DNA from: Candidatus Pseudothioglobus singularis PS1
Lineage (GTDB): Bacteria > Pseudomonadota > Gammaproteobacteria > PS1 > Pseudothioglobaceae
Assembly (NCBI RefSeq): GCF_001281385.1
Contig: NZ_CP006911.1
Coordinates: 1-64,000, forward strand
Direction: 5' to 3'
DNA: 64,000 bases
The notes beneath the pieces were generated by a model that worked only from the letters and a program-made list of their open reading frames with translations, was not told where the DNA came from and made no database searches. A program made the translations under genes and the position numbers. Each line of letters begins with the position of its first letter. The first letter of the stretch is position 1. Below, one piece after another: positions 51,658 through 63,738 of the stretch.

Positions 51658-53319
51658 ATGCTTGAGTACCTGAATATTAAAAACCTTGTTGTTGTAGAAG
51701 AGTTAAATATAGATTTTAATCTTGGTATGACAGTTATTACAGGAGAAACAGGGGCTGGAAAGTCAATACTTGTTCAAGCGTTAAGTATAGTTTCTGGTGG
51801 CCGTTCTGATGCATCTTTAGTGAGAAATGGTGCAGCTAAGGCAGAAATTACTGCTTCTTTTAATATCCATTCAAATCTAAAGCTCAAGTCCTATCTTGAG
51901 AGCCAAGATTTAGATAGTGATTCGGAATGTATTTTAAGAAGAATAATTGTTTCAGATGGCAAGTCGCGTTCATACGTTAATGGCAGAAAAGTGCCATTGT
52001 CAGTGCTCAGTAATATAGGAAGTTATCTGATCGATATGCACGGTCAAAACGAACATCAACTTTTATTGCGAACCAACCACCATCGAATTTTGTTGGATGA
52101 CTTTTCAGGGTCTCAGGTTCTTTGTGATGAGGTAAATAAGGCTTATGTAAACTACCATGATGTCAAAAGTAAACTTGAAACCTTAAGTGCTGAAAGCGCT
52201 CTTCTTTCTTCTCAAAAAGAGCTACTAATGCATCAACTTGATGAACTTAATCAGGCTGAAATTAATTTAGAAGAGCTAAATAATATTGAAGACGAGTACA
52301 AAGCGTCAGTAAATTCAAGCGAGCTTGTAGAAAAAATATCAAAGATTTTAAATTTATTAAATGATGATCGTGGTGTTAATAACATTCTTATTGAAAGTGA
52401 GAGTGAATTGGAACAATCAAAAGAGCTTGATTCTCGTCTTAATGGAATAAGAGAATTAATCTCAAGTGCCCAGGTACAGGTTCAGGAGAGCGTTTATGAC
52501 TTAAACGACTATCTAAGTAAAATTAGTAACCAGGAGGATAATTTAACACACTTAAGTGAGAGAATTACGCTACTTCATGGCCTTGGGAGAAAGCATAATT
52601 GTCAGATTACTGAGTTAGTTGATGTTCAGAAAACTCTTCAAGAAAAAGTTAATGAATTAAGCTCATCTTATGAAGCTTTGGACAAACTGTATCAACAACA
52701 AGAAGCATTTGAAAAAGAATATTTCGTCAGGTCAAAAATACTTACACAAGAGAGAAAAAAGGCTAGCAAAATTCTTTCTAAAGAGGTCACTCTTCTTATG
52801 CAAAATCTTGGAATGCCTGGAAGTGAAATTATCTTTGAGGTTGGACCGCCTGTTGCAGAAGTTAAGCTGAACGGTGTTGACGAAGTGGTTATTCAAGTTA
52901 AAACTAATGCAGGACAAGATTTTAAGCCACTCAATAAGGTTGCCTCAGGAGGCGAACTATCAAGGATCTCCTTAGCACTCTCAGTTTCGGGCACCAACAC
53001 TGTTTTGATACCATGCGTAGTTTTTGATGAGGTTGATGTTGGAATTAGTGGTTCAGTTGCTGAAATTGTCGGTCAAATGCTAAAAAAACTCTCAAAAAAA
53101 TATCAAATTATATGTGTAACACATCTAGCCCAGGTTGCAGCTCAAGGCGAAGATCATATGAAGGTTGAGAAAACTCAAAAAGATGGACTCACATTTACAA
53201 GTGTGAAGAGCCTCAGCAGGAAAGAAAGAGCTGATGAGGTTGCCCGAATACTTGGCGGGATTAAAATTAGCAACAAAACCAGAATAGCCGCAGAGGAAAT
53301 GATTGACACTGGCTCCTGA
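51658..53319 (+). CDS. recN: DNA repair ATPase RecN
   Basis: SMC-like protein in double-strand break repair. 553 residues, full length. Walker A GETGAGKSILVQAL at about 31-44, a central coiled-coil (about 160-370), the ABC signature VASGGELSRISLAL, and Walker B with VVFDEVDVGISG. It is co-transcribed with nadK. No LexA box was fixed upstream, as expected for a downstream operon gene. Confidence 0.95.
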   Translation: MLEYLNIKNLVVVEELNIDFNLGMTVITGETGAGKSILVQALSIVSGGRSDASLVRNGAAKAEITASFNIHSNLKLKSYLESQDLDSDSECILRRIIVSDGKSRSYVNGRKVPLSVLSNIGSYLIDMHGQNEHQLLLRTNHHRILLDDFSGSQVLCDEVNKAYVNYHDVKSKLETLSAESALLSSQKELLMHQLDELNQAEINLEELNNIEDEYKASVNSSELVEKISKILNLLNDDRGVNNILIESESELEQSKELDSRLNGIRELISSAQVQVQESVYDLNDYLSKISNQEDNLTHLSERITLLHGLGRKHNCQITELVDVQKTLQEKVNELSSSYEALDKLYQQQEAFEKEYFVRSKILTQERKKASKILSKEVTLLMQNLGMPGSEIIFEVGPPVAEVKLNGVDEVVIQVKTNAGQDFKPLNKVASGGELSRISLALSVSGTNTVLIPCVVFDEVDVGISGSVAEIVGQMLKKLSKKYQIICVTHLAQVAAQGEDHMKVEKTQKDGLTFTSVKSLSRKERADEVARILGGIKISNKTRIAAEEMIDTGS

Positions 53320-53405
53320 ACACATTCTTAATATTATTGAATCATACTTCTTATTAAGTTGAATTTTTTTTTAACTTCACGCTAGATTTTTTCCATTTTG
53401 AATGC

Positions 53406-53433
53406 TTGACTATTAAACATTAAATTGTATAAT
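53406..53433 (+). promoter_or_regulatory. Strong sigma-70 promoter of the atp operon
   Basis: TTGACT (53406-53411) and a perfect TATAAT (53428-53433) with 16-bp spacing. Transcription would start near 53440, which rules out starts further upstream and supports the GTG at 53470 for atpI. Confidence 0.85.
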
Positions 53434-53469
53434 ATTGCGTTTGTGCACAGTCAGGGTGGTCAGAAGCAA

Positions 53470-54635
<1,166 letters not shown>

Positions 54636-54663
54636 TTTTTTTTTAAATAGTTTTAATAAGTAG

Positions 54664-54906
<243 letters not shown>

Positions 54907-54941
54907 ATCGTATTCTTTTCAATGAACAAGGGTATTAAGTT

Positions 54942-55412
54942 ATGAATATTAACCTTACGCTAATTGGGCAAACAATTATGTTTGCCATGTTTGTCTGGTT
55001 TTGCATGAAGTTTGTTTGGCCTCCATTAGTTGAGGCTATGGCAGCTCGAAAAAAAGCGATCGAAGATGGACTTAAGGCAGCAGAGCTTGGAAAAGAAGAG
55101 CATGCTTTAGCCCAGAAAAATGCAGAAGATTTAATCGAAAGCTCGAAAACTCAGGCAGCTGAAATTATTGCAAATGCTGACAAGCAAGCTAGTGTGATGA
55201 TAGATAACGCTAAGGGTACAGCATCTGAAGAGGCTGATAAGATTAAGGCACATGCTAAATCTGAACTTGACCAAGAGGTTGTGAAAGCACGTAATGAGCT
55301 TAAAGACCAAGTTTCAACTTTGGTTATGCAAGGTGTAAATTCAGTCTTGGATAAAGAAGTTGACTCTAAAACGCACAAAGATATGCTTTCAAAGCTTTCT
55401 CAATCACTATAG
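54942..55412 (+). CDS. atpF: ATP synthase F0 subunit b
   Basis: 156 residues, exactly the E. coli length. One N-terminal membrane helix (about 5-26, ending [21 protein letters not shown]) and a long charged alpha-helical coiled coil forming the peripheral stalk. It lies between atpE and atpH in the standard order. Confidence 0.96.
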   Translation: MNINLTLIGQTIMFAMFVWFCMKFVWPPLVEAMAARKKAIEDGLKAAELGKEEHALAQKNAEDLIESSKTQAAEIIANADKQASVMIDNAKGTASEEADKIKAHAKSELDQEVVKARNELKDQVSTLVMQGVNSVLDKEVDSKTHKDMLSKLSQSL

Positions 55413-55421
55413 GTAGGTAAG

Positions 55422-55970
55422 ATGGAATTATCAACAATTGCAAAGCCATACGCTCAAGCGATTTTTGAAATTGCTGTGCAAAATAATTCTGTCACAGAAT
55501 GGAGTCAGCTTTTGTCAGCTACCACTTTGGTCATGGCCGATGCTAATACAAAAGCTTTTATTGCATCTCCTAGTAAAAGTAAGGATCAAAAATTTGATTT
55601 GATTTCTACTTTAGTTGGAAGAGTAACTTCAAAGGATCTCAGCAAGCAAGAAACTGCCTTTATTAATTTGATTCTTAATAATGATCGTTCAGCTGCAATT
55701 AGTAGTATATCGAATGCTTTTGAGGCTGCTGTATCTAATTCTAACAAGAGCAAAAATTTCAAAGTAATTAGTGCTTTTGAGTTAAGTGAAGCAGAACAAA
55801 ATGCAATATTAGAAGATTTGACAAATAAACACAAAACAACCGTATCAGTTGAAACTGAAATTGATTTGACCCTTAAAGGTGGTGTCATTATCAAGGAAGG
55901 TGATAAGGTAATTGATACTTCAGTTAAGGCAAAAGTAGATGCTCTAAGCGTCTCTTTGTCTGTAAATTAA
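55422..55970 (+). CDS. atpH: ATP synthase F1 subunit delta
   Basis: 182 residues. N-terminal helical domain starting ELSTIAKPYAQAIFEIA that docks on the top of F1, and a C-terminal part with DLTLKGGVIIKEGDKVIDTSVKAKVDAL that binds subunit b. It follows atpF by 9 bp. Confidence 0.95.
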   Translation: MELSTIAKPYAQAIFEIAVQNNSVTEWSQLLSATTLVMADANTKAFIASPSKSKDQKFDLISTLVGRVTSKDLSKQETAFINLILNNDRSAAISSISNAFEAAVSNSNKSKNFKVISAFELSEAEQNAILEDLTNKHKTTVSVETEIDLTLKGGVIIKEGDKVIDTSVKAKVDALSVSLSVN

Positions 55971-55991
55971 TTTTATAAAGAGAGGTTTGGT

Positions 55992-57533
55992 ATGCAATTA
56001 AACGCTTCTGAAATCAGTGATTTAATTAAAAAAGAAATAGAGGGCTTTGATTTTTCAGCAGAAGCTCGAACAGAGGGCACAGTAATTAGTGTGAGTGATG
56101 GAATTGTTCGTATTCATGGCTTAGCCGATGCTCAGTTTGGAGAGATGCTAGAGTTCCCTGGAAATACTTTTGGTTTAGCGCTTAACTTAGAGCAAGATTC
56201 AGTTGGTGCAGTTATACTAGGTGACTATCTTCATATTTCAGAAGGCGACACTGTGAAGTGTACAAACCGTATCATGGAAGTCCCAGTGGGAAATGAACTT
56301 CTTGGACGAGTTGTTAATCCTCTTGGAGAAGATTTAGAGGGCAAGGGTGAAATTAAAGCTAGTGCAAGCCGACCAATTGAGGTTGTTGCTCCTGGAGTAA
56401 TTGACAGGCAGTCAGTTGATCAGCCTATCCAAACTGGTATTAAAGCTATTGATGCAATGGTGCCAATTGGGCGTGGTCAGCGTGAACTAATTATTGGTGA
56501 CCGTCAAACTGGAAAAACTGCTGTAGCTATTGACGCGATTATCAATCAAAAAGATACAGGTGTTAAGTGTATTTATGTTGCGATTGGACAAAAAGCATCA
56601 TCAATTGCTGCTGTTGTTCGTAAGCTTGAAGAGCATGGCGCTTTAGCCCATACAATTATTGTATCTGCTTCAGCTTCTGACTCTGCAGCGCTTCAGTATA
56701 TTGCCCCTTACGCTGGTTGTGCGATGGGTGAATATTTCATGGAACGTGGAGAGGATGCGTTAATTGTTTATGATGACTTAACAAAGCAGGCCTGGGCTTA
56801 TCGTCAGGTTTCACTTCTTCTGAAGAGACCACCAGGGCGTGAAGCATATCCAGGTGATGTATTCTATCTACACTCACGTTTACTCGAGAGAGCTTCAAGA
56901 GTTAACGCTGATTATGTTGAAAAGGTAACAAATGGAGAGGTTAAGGGTAAGACGGGTTCTTTGACTGCTCTTCCTATCATTGAAACTCAAGCTGGTGACG
57001 TATCAGCTTTTGTTCCAACAAATGTAATTTCAATTACTGATGGTCAAATCTTCTTAGAGACAGATTTATTTAACTCAGGTATTCGTCCTGCGATTAATGC
57101 CGGTCTTTCAGTATCAAGAGTGGGCGGTGCAGCACAAACTAAAGCTGTTAAGAAGCTAGGAGGTAGTATTCGTCTTGACCTAGCACAGTATCGTGAATTG
57201 GCCGCTTTTGCTCAGTTTGCATCTGATCTAGATGCTGAGACTAAAGCTCAGATCGATCGAGGAATCCGTGTAACAGAGCTAATGAAGCAAGCGCAATACT
57301 CACCATTAAATGTTGCTGAAACTGCAACTTCACTTTTTGCTGCTAACTCAGGAGCACTTGATGATGTTGAGGCAAATAAAGTCGTGGCATTCGAGGCGGC
57401 ACTTTTGGCATATATGAATACAAGTCAGAAAGATTTGATGGATTCTATTAACGAGTCTGGTGACTACAATGATGATATTGCGGAAAAACTTCAGGCAGCG
57501 ATTGATGACTTTAAAGCTAATAATACTTGGTAG
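55992..57533 (+). CDS. atpA: ATP synthase F1 subunit alpha
   Basis: 513 residues, the E. coli length. Walker [14 protein letters not shown] at about 169-181 (non-catalytic nucleotide site), [33 protein letters not shown], and [11 protein letters not shown] with the conserved arginine finger. Regulates and supports catalysis at the alpha/beta interfaces. Confidence 0.98.
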   Translation: MQLNASEISDLIKKEIEGFDFSAEARTEGTVISVSDGIVRIHGLADAQFGEMLEFPGNTFGLALNLEQDSVGAVILGDYLHISEGDTVKCTNRIMEVPVGNELLGRVVNPLGEDLEGKGEIKASASRPIEVVAPGVIDRQSVDQPIQTGIKAIDAMVPIGRGQRELIIGDRQTGKTAVAIDAIINQKDTGVKCIYVAIGQKASSIAAVVRKLEEHGALAHTIIVSASASDSAALQYIAPYAGCAMGEYFMERGEDALIVYDDLTKQAWAYRQVSLLLKRPPGREAYPGDVFYLHSRLLERASRVNADYVEKVTNGEVKGKTGSLTALPIIETQAGDVSAFVPTNVISITDGQIFLETDLFNSGIRPAINAGLSVSRVGGAAQTKAVKKLGGSIRLDLAQYRELAAFAQFASDLDAETKAQIDRGIRVTELMKQAQYSPLNVAETATSLFAANSGALDDVEANKVVAFEAALLAYMNTSQKDLMDSINESGDYNDDIAEKLQAAIDDFKANNTW

Positions 57534-57539
57534 ACAGAG

Positions 57540-58403
57540 ATGGCAGTAGGCAAGGAAATTAGGACCCAAATAGCGAGTATTAAAAATACTCAGAAGATTA
57601 CTTCGGCTATGGAAATGGTTGCAGCATCTAAGATGAAGAAGGCACAAGATAGAATGCTTGCATCTAGACCATACTCTGAAAAAATCCTTAATGTTATTGG
57701 TCACTTAACCCATGCAAATTCAGAGTTCAAGCACCCTTACATGACTGCTTCTGAAGAAAATAAGCGTGTTGGAATTATTATAATTTCAAGTGATAGAGGT
57801 TTGTGTGGAGGCCTTAATACAAATCTATTTAGAAGTCTTCTAAAAGATATCGCGGCTTGGCAATCAGATAAGGTTGATGTTGAGCTTTGTACAATTGGTA
57901 AAAAAGCTACCTCATTCTTCAAGAACACTGGATTAACAATCAACTCTGTACTCACGGATTTAGGGGATACGCCTCATTTTGATGACCTTTTAGGTGCAAT
58001 TAAGGTAATGTTGGACCGCTATGATGCTGGTGAGATTGACCAGATTATGATTGCTTACAATAGATTTGCAAGCACTATGTCACAAGTCCCGACTGTTAAG
58101 CAAATTGTTCCAATGGAGGTTACTGAAGAAGAAAGTATGGACCACTACTGGGACTATATTTATGAGCCAGATGCAGAGAGTGCGCTAAGCGCATTATTGG
58201 TTCGTTATATTGAAGCGTTAGTTTATCAAGGAATTGTAGAAAATATTGCTTGTGAGCAATCTTCAAGGATGATAGCAATGCACAGTGCTACAGAAAATGC
58301 TGGAGATATGATTAACGATCTTCAATTGATTTATAACAAGGCAAGACAGGCTGCTATTACTCAGGAAATTTCTGAGATTGTAGCGGGTGCTGCGGCTGTT
58401 TAA
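57540..58403 (+). CDS. atpG: ATP synthase F1 subunit gamma
   Basis: 287 residues, the central rotor shaft. N-terminal [26 protein letters not shown] and C-terminal [36 protein letters not shown] are the two conserved coiled-coil helices. It lies 6 bp after atpA. Confidence 0.97.
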   Translation: MAVGKEIRTQIASIKNTQKITSAMEMVAASKMKKAQDRMLASRPYSEKILNVIGHLTHANSEFKHPYMTASEENKRVGIIIISSDRGLCGGLNTNLFRSLLKDIAAWQSDKVDVELCTIGKKATSFFKNTGLTINSVLTDLGDTPHFDDLLGAIKVMLDRYDAGEIDQIMIAYNRFASTMSQVPTVKQIVPMEVTEEESMDHYWDYIYEPDAESALSALLVRYIEALVYQGIVENIACEQSSRMIAMHSATENAGDMINDLQLIYNKARQAAITQEISEIVAGAAAV

Positions 58404-58411
58404 AGATTTAA

Positions 58412-59806
<1,395 letters not shown>

Positions 59807-60223
59807 ATGTCAGTAATACATGTTGATGTAGTTAGTGCAACTGAGGAAATATACTCAGGAGAGGCGAAGTGTGTTTTTGCGCCAGCTTCAATGGGCGAGA
59901 TTGGTGTTTATCCAATGCATGTTCCACTAATTAGCACGCTCAAACCTGGTGAGGTGAGGGTTGAAACAGAGAGTGGCATGGAGTCAATCTTTGTCTCAGG
60001 AGGGATTATTGAGGTTCAGCCTGGTACGGTTACAATCTTCTCTGACACTGCTATTCGTGCAAATGATTTAGATGAGTCCAAAGCACTTGAGGCAAAACAA
60101 AGAGCTGAAGAAGCTATGTCTAATTCTCAAGGCGATCAGGATGTAACAACTACTCAAGCTGCATTGGCAGATGCAATGGCTCAGCTTCAAATGATCACTA
60201 AGATGAGAAGTAAAAAGCGTTAA
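59807..60223 (+). CDS. atpC: ATP synthase F1 subunit epsilon
   Basis: 138 residues: an N-terminal beta sandwich (GEIGVYPMHVPLISTLKPGEVRV) and a C-terminal helical hairpin that can inhibit ATP hydrolysis. It starts immediately after the atpD stop. Its stop overlaps the end of the convergent ogt gene by four bases. Confidence 0.96.
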   Translation: MSVIHVDVVSATEEIYSGEAKCVFAPASMGEIGVYPMHVPLISTLKPGEVRVETESGMESIFVSGGIIEVQPGTVTIFSDTAIRANDLDESKALEAKQRAEEAMSNSQGDQDVTTTQAALADAMAQLQMITKMRSKKR

Positions 60224-60525
60224 GACTCGCTAAATAAAATAGACTTAAAGTTAACAATCTTATTATCTAGTACTTCAACGCCTTCTTTATGAAGGCGTTT
60301 TATTTTCACGTTAATATCATCTGCAAAACCACCTATTTCTCCATTCGACTTCACCACTCTGTGACAAGGTACTTTAGGCGCAAAAGGGTTTTTATTCATG
60401 GCGCTTCCAACAGCTCGATGAGCTTTTGGCCTTCCTATCATCTCCGCAAGACCAGCGTATGAAATCACTTTACCAGGCGGAACTTTTTCGAGTGCTTTAT
60501 AACATTCTGATTGAAATGGAGTCAT
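60220..60525 (-). CDS. Single-domain methylated-DNA-protein cysteine methyltransferase
   Basis: 101 residues: only the C-terminal DNA-binding and active-site domain of Ogt/MGMT proteins. The alkyl-acceptor cysteine is present in KVPCHRVV, with the helix-turn-helix SYAGLAEMIGRPKAHRAVGSAM before it. Because the PCHRV cysteine is kept, it should be active and is not an alkyltransferase-like (Atl) protein, which has Trp there. The N-terminal domain of full Ogt is absent. Codons about 75-83 double as the atp operon terminator. It overlaps the kdsC stop by four bases. Confidence 0.88.
   Translation of the reverse strand: MTPFQSECYKALEKVPPGKVISYAGLAEMIGRPKAHRAVGSAMNKNPFAPKVPCHRVVKSNGEIGGFADDINVKIKRLHKEGVEVLDNKIVNFKSILFSES
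60277..60300 (+). terminator. atp operon intrinsic terminator inside the convergent ogt gene
   Basis: Perfect 9-bp stem AACGCCTTC (60277-60285) / GAAGGCGTT (60291-60299), five-base loop, then TTATTTT on the plus strand. It lies about 55 bp after the atpC stop, entirely within the coding sequence of the opposite-strand ogt gene. Confidence 0.8.
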
Positions 60526-61055
60526 TTTAAAAATGACTGCATTAGGTCATCATATTTATTTTGTGATTTTAATAAAAAATCACAAACCTCTCTAACAGCT
60601 CCAGAGCCTCCAGCCTTTTCTGTGACCATCAATGCATTTTCTTTTACAAAAGAGTGAGCATTTGCAACAGCAATAGGTAAAGCAACTTTTGACATAGCTG
60701 GCAGGTCGATGACATCATCTCCTACAAAGGCTGACTCATTGAGATCGATAGATAGTTTGTCTGATAGTTCTTTTAAAGCAACGCCTTTATCTTTAATCCC
60801 ATGATAATAATTTTTGATACCAAGGGTGTTTAGCCTATGAGCAACAGACTTGGTACTTCTTGCAGTAATGATTGCAACTTCAACGCCAGATAATTCTAAT
60901 AACTTGATCCCACAACCATCTTGTGAATCAAATTTTTTATGTTCAGTGCCATTGTCATCAAAATATATCCCCCCATCAGTTAGAACCCCATCTACATCTA
61001 AGATTAATAGTTTGATGTTCTTGGCAATACTGCTAGCTTTTTTATTACCATTCAT
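60522..61055 (-). CDS. kdsC: 3-Deoxy-D-manno-octulosonate 8-phosphate phosphatase
   Basis: Removes phosphate from KDO-8-phosphate in lipopolysaccharide synthesis. 177 residues, HAD superfamily without a cap domain. Nucleophile Asp in LLILDVDGVLTDGGIYFDD, DSQDGCGIKLLELSGVEVAIITARS, and the metal Asp in FVGDDVIDLPAMSKV. It is usually with kdsD and the lpt genes; here it follows yidC by 10 bp, so it is probably the fifth gene of the rpmH operon. Confidence 0.93.
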   Translation of the reverse strand: MNGNKKASSIAKNIKLLILDVDGVLTDGGIYFDDNGTEHKKFDSQDGCGIKLLELSGVEVAIITARSTKSVAHRLNTLGIKNYYHGIKDKGVALKELSDKLSIDLNESAFVGDDVIDLPAMSKVALPIAVANAHSFVKENALMVTEKAGGSGAVREVCDFLLKSQNKYDDLMQSFLK

Positions 61056-61065
61056 AAATTAGTAG

Positions 61066-62709
61066 TTATCCATTAATTTTTTTATTGATATATACTTGTT
61101 GTGCAATTGACAGCACGTTATTGGTAACCCAATATAATACTAGTCCTGAAGGGAACCAAAGGAAGAAAACAGTAAATACAACCGGAAGCATCTGCATTAT
61201 TCTTGCCTGGATTGGATCTGCAGGAGGCGGATTAAGCCTTTGCTGGAACCACATTGATGCGCCCATAATAAGTGGCAAGATAAAGAAAGGATCTTTAGCC
61301 GCTAAATCTGGCAAGTACAAGAATGGTGTTTGGCGGAGCTCCACCATTTCAATAAGGACCCAGTAAATTGATATAAATACAGGGATTTGAACTAGGATTG
61401 GTAGACAACCCGCAGCAGGATTGATTTTTTCTGTTCTGTATAGCTCCATTGTCTTTTTGCCAATTTTCTGTTTATCACCCTCATATGTTTCTTTGATTTT
61501 TTGAAGTCTTGGCGCAAGTTTTTTCATTCCTGCCATCGAGCGAAATGATTTCTCCGAAAGCTTATAGAAAGCAAGTTTTATAGCTAAAGTAACTAGAATT
61601 ATTGAAATAGCCCAGTTTTGAACAAAACTATAGATCCAGTGCAAGAAAACTGATAAAGGCTTAGCAACTATAAATAGAAAGCCATAGTCAACAGTCTTGT
61701 CAAGGCCTGGAGCTAACTGTTCAAGTCGAACATGTTCTTTAGGGCCGATATAGAGTTGGTTTTTCCCAATATTGGTAGTAGTGCCTGCTGCAATACTTAC
61801 ACCTGGGTTTACTGTTGTTAGTAAATAGTTATTTCTGCTTGATTTGGTTGAGAAGGTATGCTTTTCTTTTTCATTGGGAATCCAGGCAGTAAAAAAGTAG
61901 TGCTGAATCATAGCAGCCCATCCACCAACTGATACCATTTTAGGGGTAGAATCAAAGTCCTCAAAGTCAATTTTTTCAAAAATTTCCTCATCGTTGTAGA
62001 CTGCACCACCATTAAAGTTTTGCATGCCCATCATGAAATTACCAGATTTTTGAGGAGTACCATGAGCTAGTTGTGTATAGCTACTTACTACTTGATCAGA
62101 AGAACTATTATTACTAATCTCATAGTCTACTTCAATAATGTAGCTGTTTGGTTTGAAGCGGAAGTTTTTAGTAACACTAAGACCATTGCTTCCTGTCCAC
62201 TTTAGCGGGACAACTAATTCATTGCCGCCTTGTAAGAAATAATCTTGCCTTTCAGAGAAATATTCATCTTGATGAGTAGGCATTTGCTCTGCTGGAATTA
62301 ATCCACTCTGCGCATGAAAAATATTGTCTGGAGAGTTGCTAAGCAACTGAAATTTGTCTTCTGAGTTTAGAGAGTTTGGATATTCATTTAGGTAGGCACT
62401 AATTATTGTTCCACCCTTATGAGAAATTTGAACTGTTAAAAGATCTGTAACAACAGTTGTATACGCACTATTAATATTTGACTCGCTTACTGATGGAGTT
62501 GAGTCATCAGATATTGAAACCTCAGCAACAGGAACGTCACTTGCAAGAGGAATATCAGTCTTTTCGCTTAATGAGCTATTATCAATCAGTTGAGTTTGGG
62601 ATATTACATTACCATTTGCATCAGTCGATTGAGTGAGCTCCCACTTGTCCCAAAGAAGAAAGACTGTTAAAAAAATTGCTATAAAGAGAAAGAGTTTTTG
62701 AGTATTCAT
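61066..62709 (-). CDS. yidC: Membrane protein insertase YidC
   Basis: 547 residues, the E. coli length (548). N-terminal helix (about 4-22), a large periplasmic domain (about 55-335) and five conserved helices. The core has KLAFYKLSEKSFRSMAGMKKLAPRLQKIKETYEGDKQKIG, holding the hydrophilic-groove arginine, and INPAAGCLPILVQIPVFISIYWVL. It inserts proteins alone or with SecYEG. It follows yidD by 20 bp in the standard rpmH-rnpA-yidD-yidC order. Confidence 0.97.
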   Translation of the reverse strand: MNTQKLFLFIAIFLTVFLLWDKWELTQSTDANGNVISQTQLIDNSSLSEKTDIPLASDVPVAEVSISDDSTPSVSESNINSAYTTVVTDLLTVQISHKGGTIISAYLNEYPNSLNSEDKFQLLSNSPDNIFHAQSGLIPAEQMPTHQDEYFSERQDYFLQGGNELVVPLKWTGSNGLSVTKNFRFKPNSYIIEVDYEISNNSSSDQVVSSYTQLAHGTPQKSGNFMMGMQNFNGGAVYNDEEIFEKIDFEDFDSTPKMVSVGGWAAMIQHYFFTAWIPNEKEKHTFSTKSSRNNYLLTTVNPGVSIAAGTTTNIGKNQLYIGPKEHVRLEQLAPGLDKTVDYGFLFIVAKPLSVFLHWIYSFVQNWAISIILVTLAIKLAFYKLSEKSFRSMAGMKKLAPRLQKIKETYEGDKQKIGKKTMELYRTEKINPAAGCLPILVQIPVFISIYWVLIEMVELRQTPFLYLPDLAAKDPFFILPLIMGASMWFQQRLNPPPADPIQARIMQMLPVVFTVFFLWFPSGLVLYWVTNNVLSIAQQVYINKKING

Positions 62710-62729
62710 AGAGTATTAAATTTTTTAAA

Positions 62730-62945
62730 TTATTTTTTTGGGACTGGGTCAAAGCTAGCTTCAGACCATGGATGGCATTTACTTATTCTTTTTGCTCCAA
62801 GAGCCACACCTTTTATCGCACCATGATATTTGATAGCATCAAACGTATATTCAGAGCATGTTGGAATATGACGACAATTATTTCCTAGAATAGGACTAAC
62901 TAGCCATTGATAAATCTTAATAAGAGGTAGAAGCAAATATTTCAT
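62730..62945 (-). CDS. yidD: Membrane protein insertion efficiency factor YidD
   Basis: 71 residues, a small amphipathic protein at the inner membrane that aids YidC-dependent insertion. YQWLVSPILGNNCRHIPTCSEYTFDAIKYHG carries the conserved cysteines. Its ATG overlaps the rnpA stop (ATGA). Confidence 0.95.
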   Translation of the reverse strand: MKYLLLPLIKIYQWLVSPILGNNCRHIPTCSEYTFDAIKYHGAIKGVALGAKRISKCHPWSEASFDPVPKK

Positions 62946-63295
62946 TGAGTTTTTGCCTTCGTTTTAGCATTTTTCATAAGAGTAATCAAATCTAAGGTTA
63001 ATTCACTATTGTTTTTAGACTTAGATTTTTTAGCCATTACAACAAAGTCTAGGTGGTCTAAATTATCTTGATTTTTTCTAAAAGTTTCACGAGCAAGACG
63101 TTTAAATAGGTTTCTGTCAACAGCCCTTTTATATTCTTTTTTGGATATGGCAAGGCCCAGTCTTGAGAAACCATTACCAGAGTCATTAGCAACTATTTTC
63201 CAGAACTTACTTTGGGAGTGAAAGCCTTTTTTGAAAACGTGAGCGAACTCTTTTGCATTTGTAATACGCACACTATGAGCGAGCGAGCTGGACAT
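62942..63295 (-). CDS. rnpA: Ribonuclease P protein component
   Basis: Basic protein that binds the RNase P RNA to mature tRNA 5' ends. 117 residues. The RNR signature is in KRAVDRNLFKRLARETFR and the leader-binding cleft in RLGLAISKK. It starts 4 bp after the rpmH stop. Confidence 0.95.
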   Translation of the reverse strand: MSSSLAHSVRITNAKEFAHVFKKGFHSQSKFWKIVANDSGNGFSRLGLAISKKEYKRAVDRNLFKRLARETFRKNQDNLDHLDFVVMAKKSKSKNNSELTLDLITLMKNAKTKAKTQ

Positions 63296-63299
63296 TTAT

Positions 63300-63434
63300 T
63301 TATGCTGCTAAGCGCTTACGCCCTTTTTTTCTTCGTGCACTTAATATGGCACGGCCTGATCGAGTTTTCATTCTGGCTCTAAAGCCATGATTACGTTTGC
63401 GTTTTAGTACGCTGGGTTGGAAAGTTCTTTTCAT
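63300..63434 (-). CDS. rpmH: 50S ribosomal protein L34
   Basis: 44 residues, read directly from the sequence: it begins [20 protein letters not shown] and ends [10 protein letters not shown]. This is the complete, highly basic L34 with the conserved MKRTFQPS start. It is the first gene of the rpmH-rnpA-yidD-yidC-kdsC-ogt run. Confidence 0.98.
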   Translation of the reverse strand: MKRTFQPSVLKRKRNHGFRARMKTRSGRAILSARRKKGRKRLAA

Positions 63435-63738
63435 AATCTATGTATGCCAACAAAAAGTTTGCAATTTTACCATACTTGATTTGATTCAGTAAGCCTGATA
63501 AATAAGAGTTTCTTTGCTATTCATAGCTAGATTAAGCCCACTCTTTGTAAAGATGTGGATAATGAAAGGTAACAAATAATTAGTTACTTAAATTTTGTAT
63601 ACACTTTATAACTTGTATAGAGGTTGAAAAAAGGGATTGTTGCCCACAAGTAATACCAAAAGAAAGACACCTTTAAGTTTCTAATATTGGGTCTTAAAAT
63701 AATTATTAAGTAAATATCTGTAAATTCGATGAGGCCTT
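63435..63738. promoter_or_regulatory. 304-bp gap between rpmH and smg with a DnaA box
   Basis: Divergent intergenic region. For rpmH, an extended -10 (TGGTAAAAT on the minus strand, hexamer 63464-63469) would start transcription near 63457. For smg, TATAAC at 63607-63612 is a possible -10. A perfect DnaA box lies at 63554-63562 (listed separately). It is AT-rich otherwise; no gene is seen. Confidence 0.5.
63554..63562 (-). promoter_or_regulatory. Perfect DnaA box upstream of rpmH
   Basis: TGTGGATAA on the plus strand, i.e. TTATCCACA on the minus strand, the consensus 9-mer for DnaA. In many Gammaproteobacteria the origin or its remnant lies between rpmH and dnaA. Only one perfect box was found here, so it is not enough for a full origin call. 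Confidence 0.55.

Noticed and set aside
53425-53469. Longer atpI start (TTG at 53425)
   Set aside because: Its first codons overlap the TATAAT of a near-consensus promoter, so it would not be transcribed in full.
57348-57704. 118-residue minus-strand frame across the atpA/atpG junction
   Set aside because: Opposite to two conserved ATP synthase genes; composition is that of an antisense reading.
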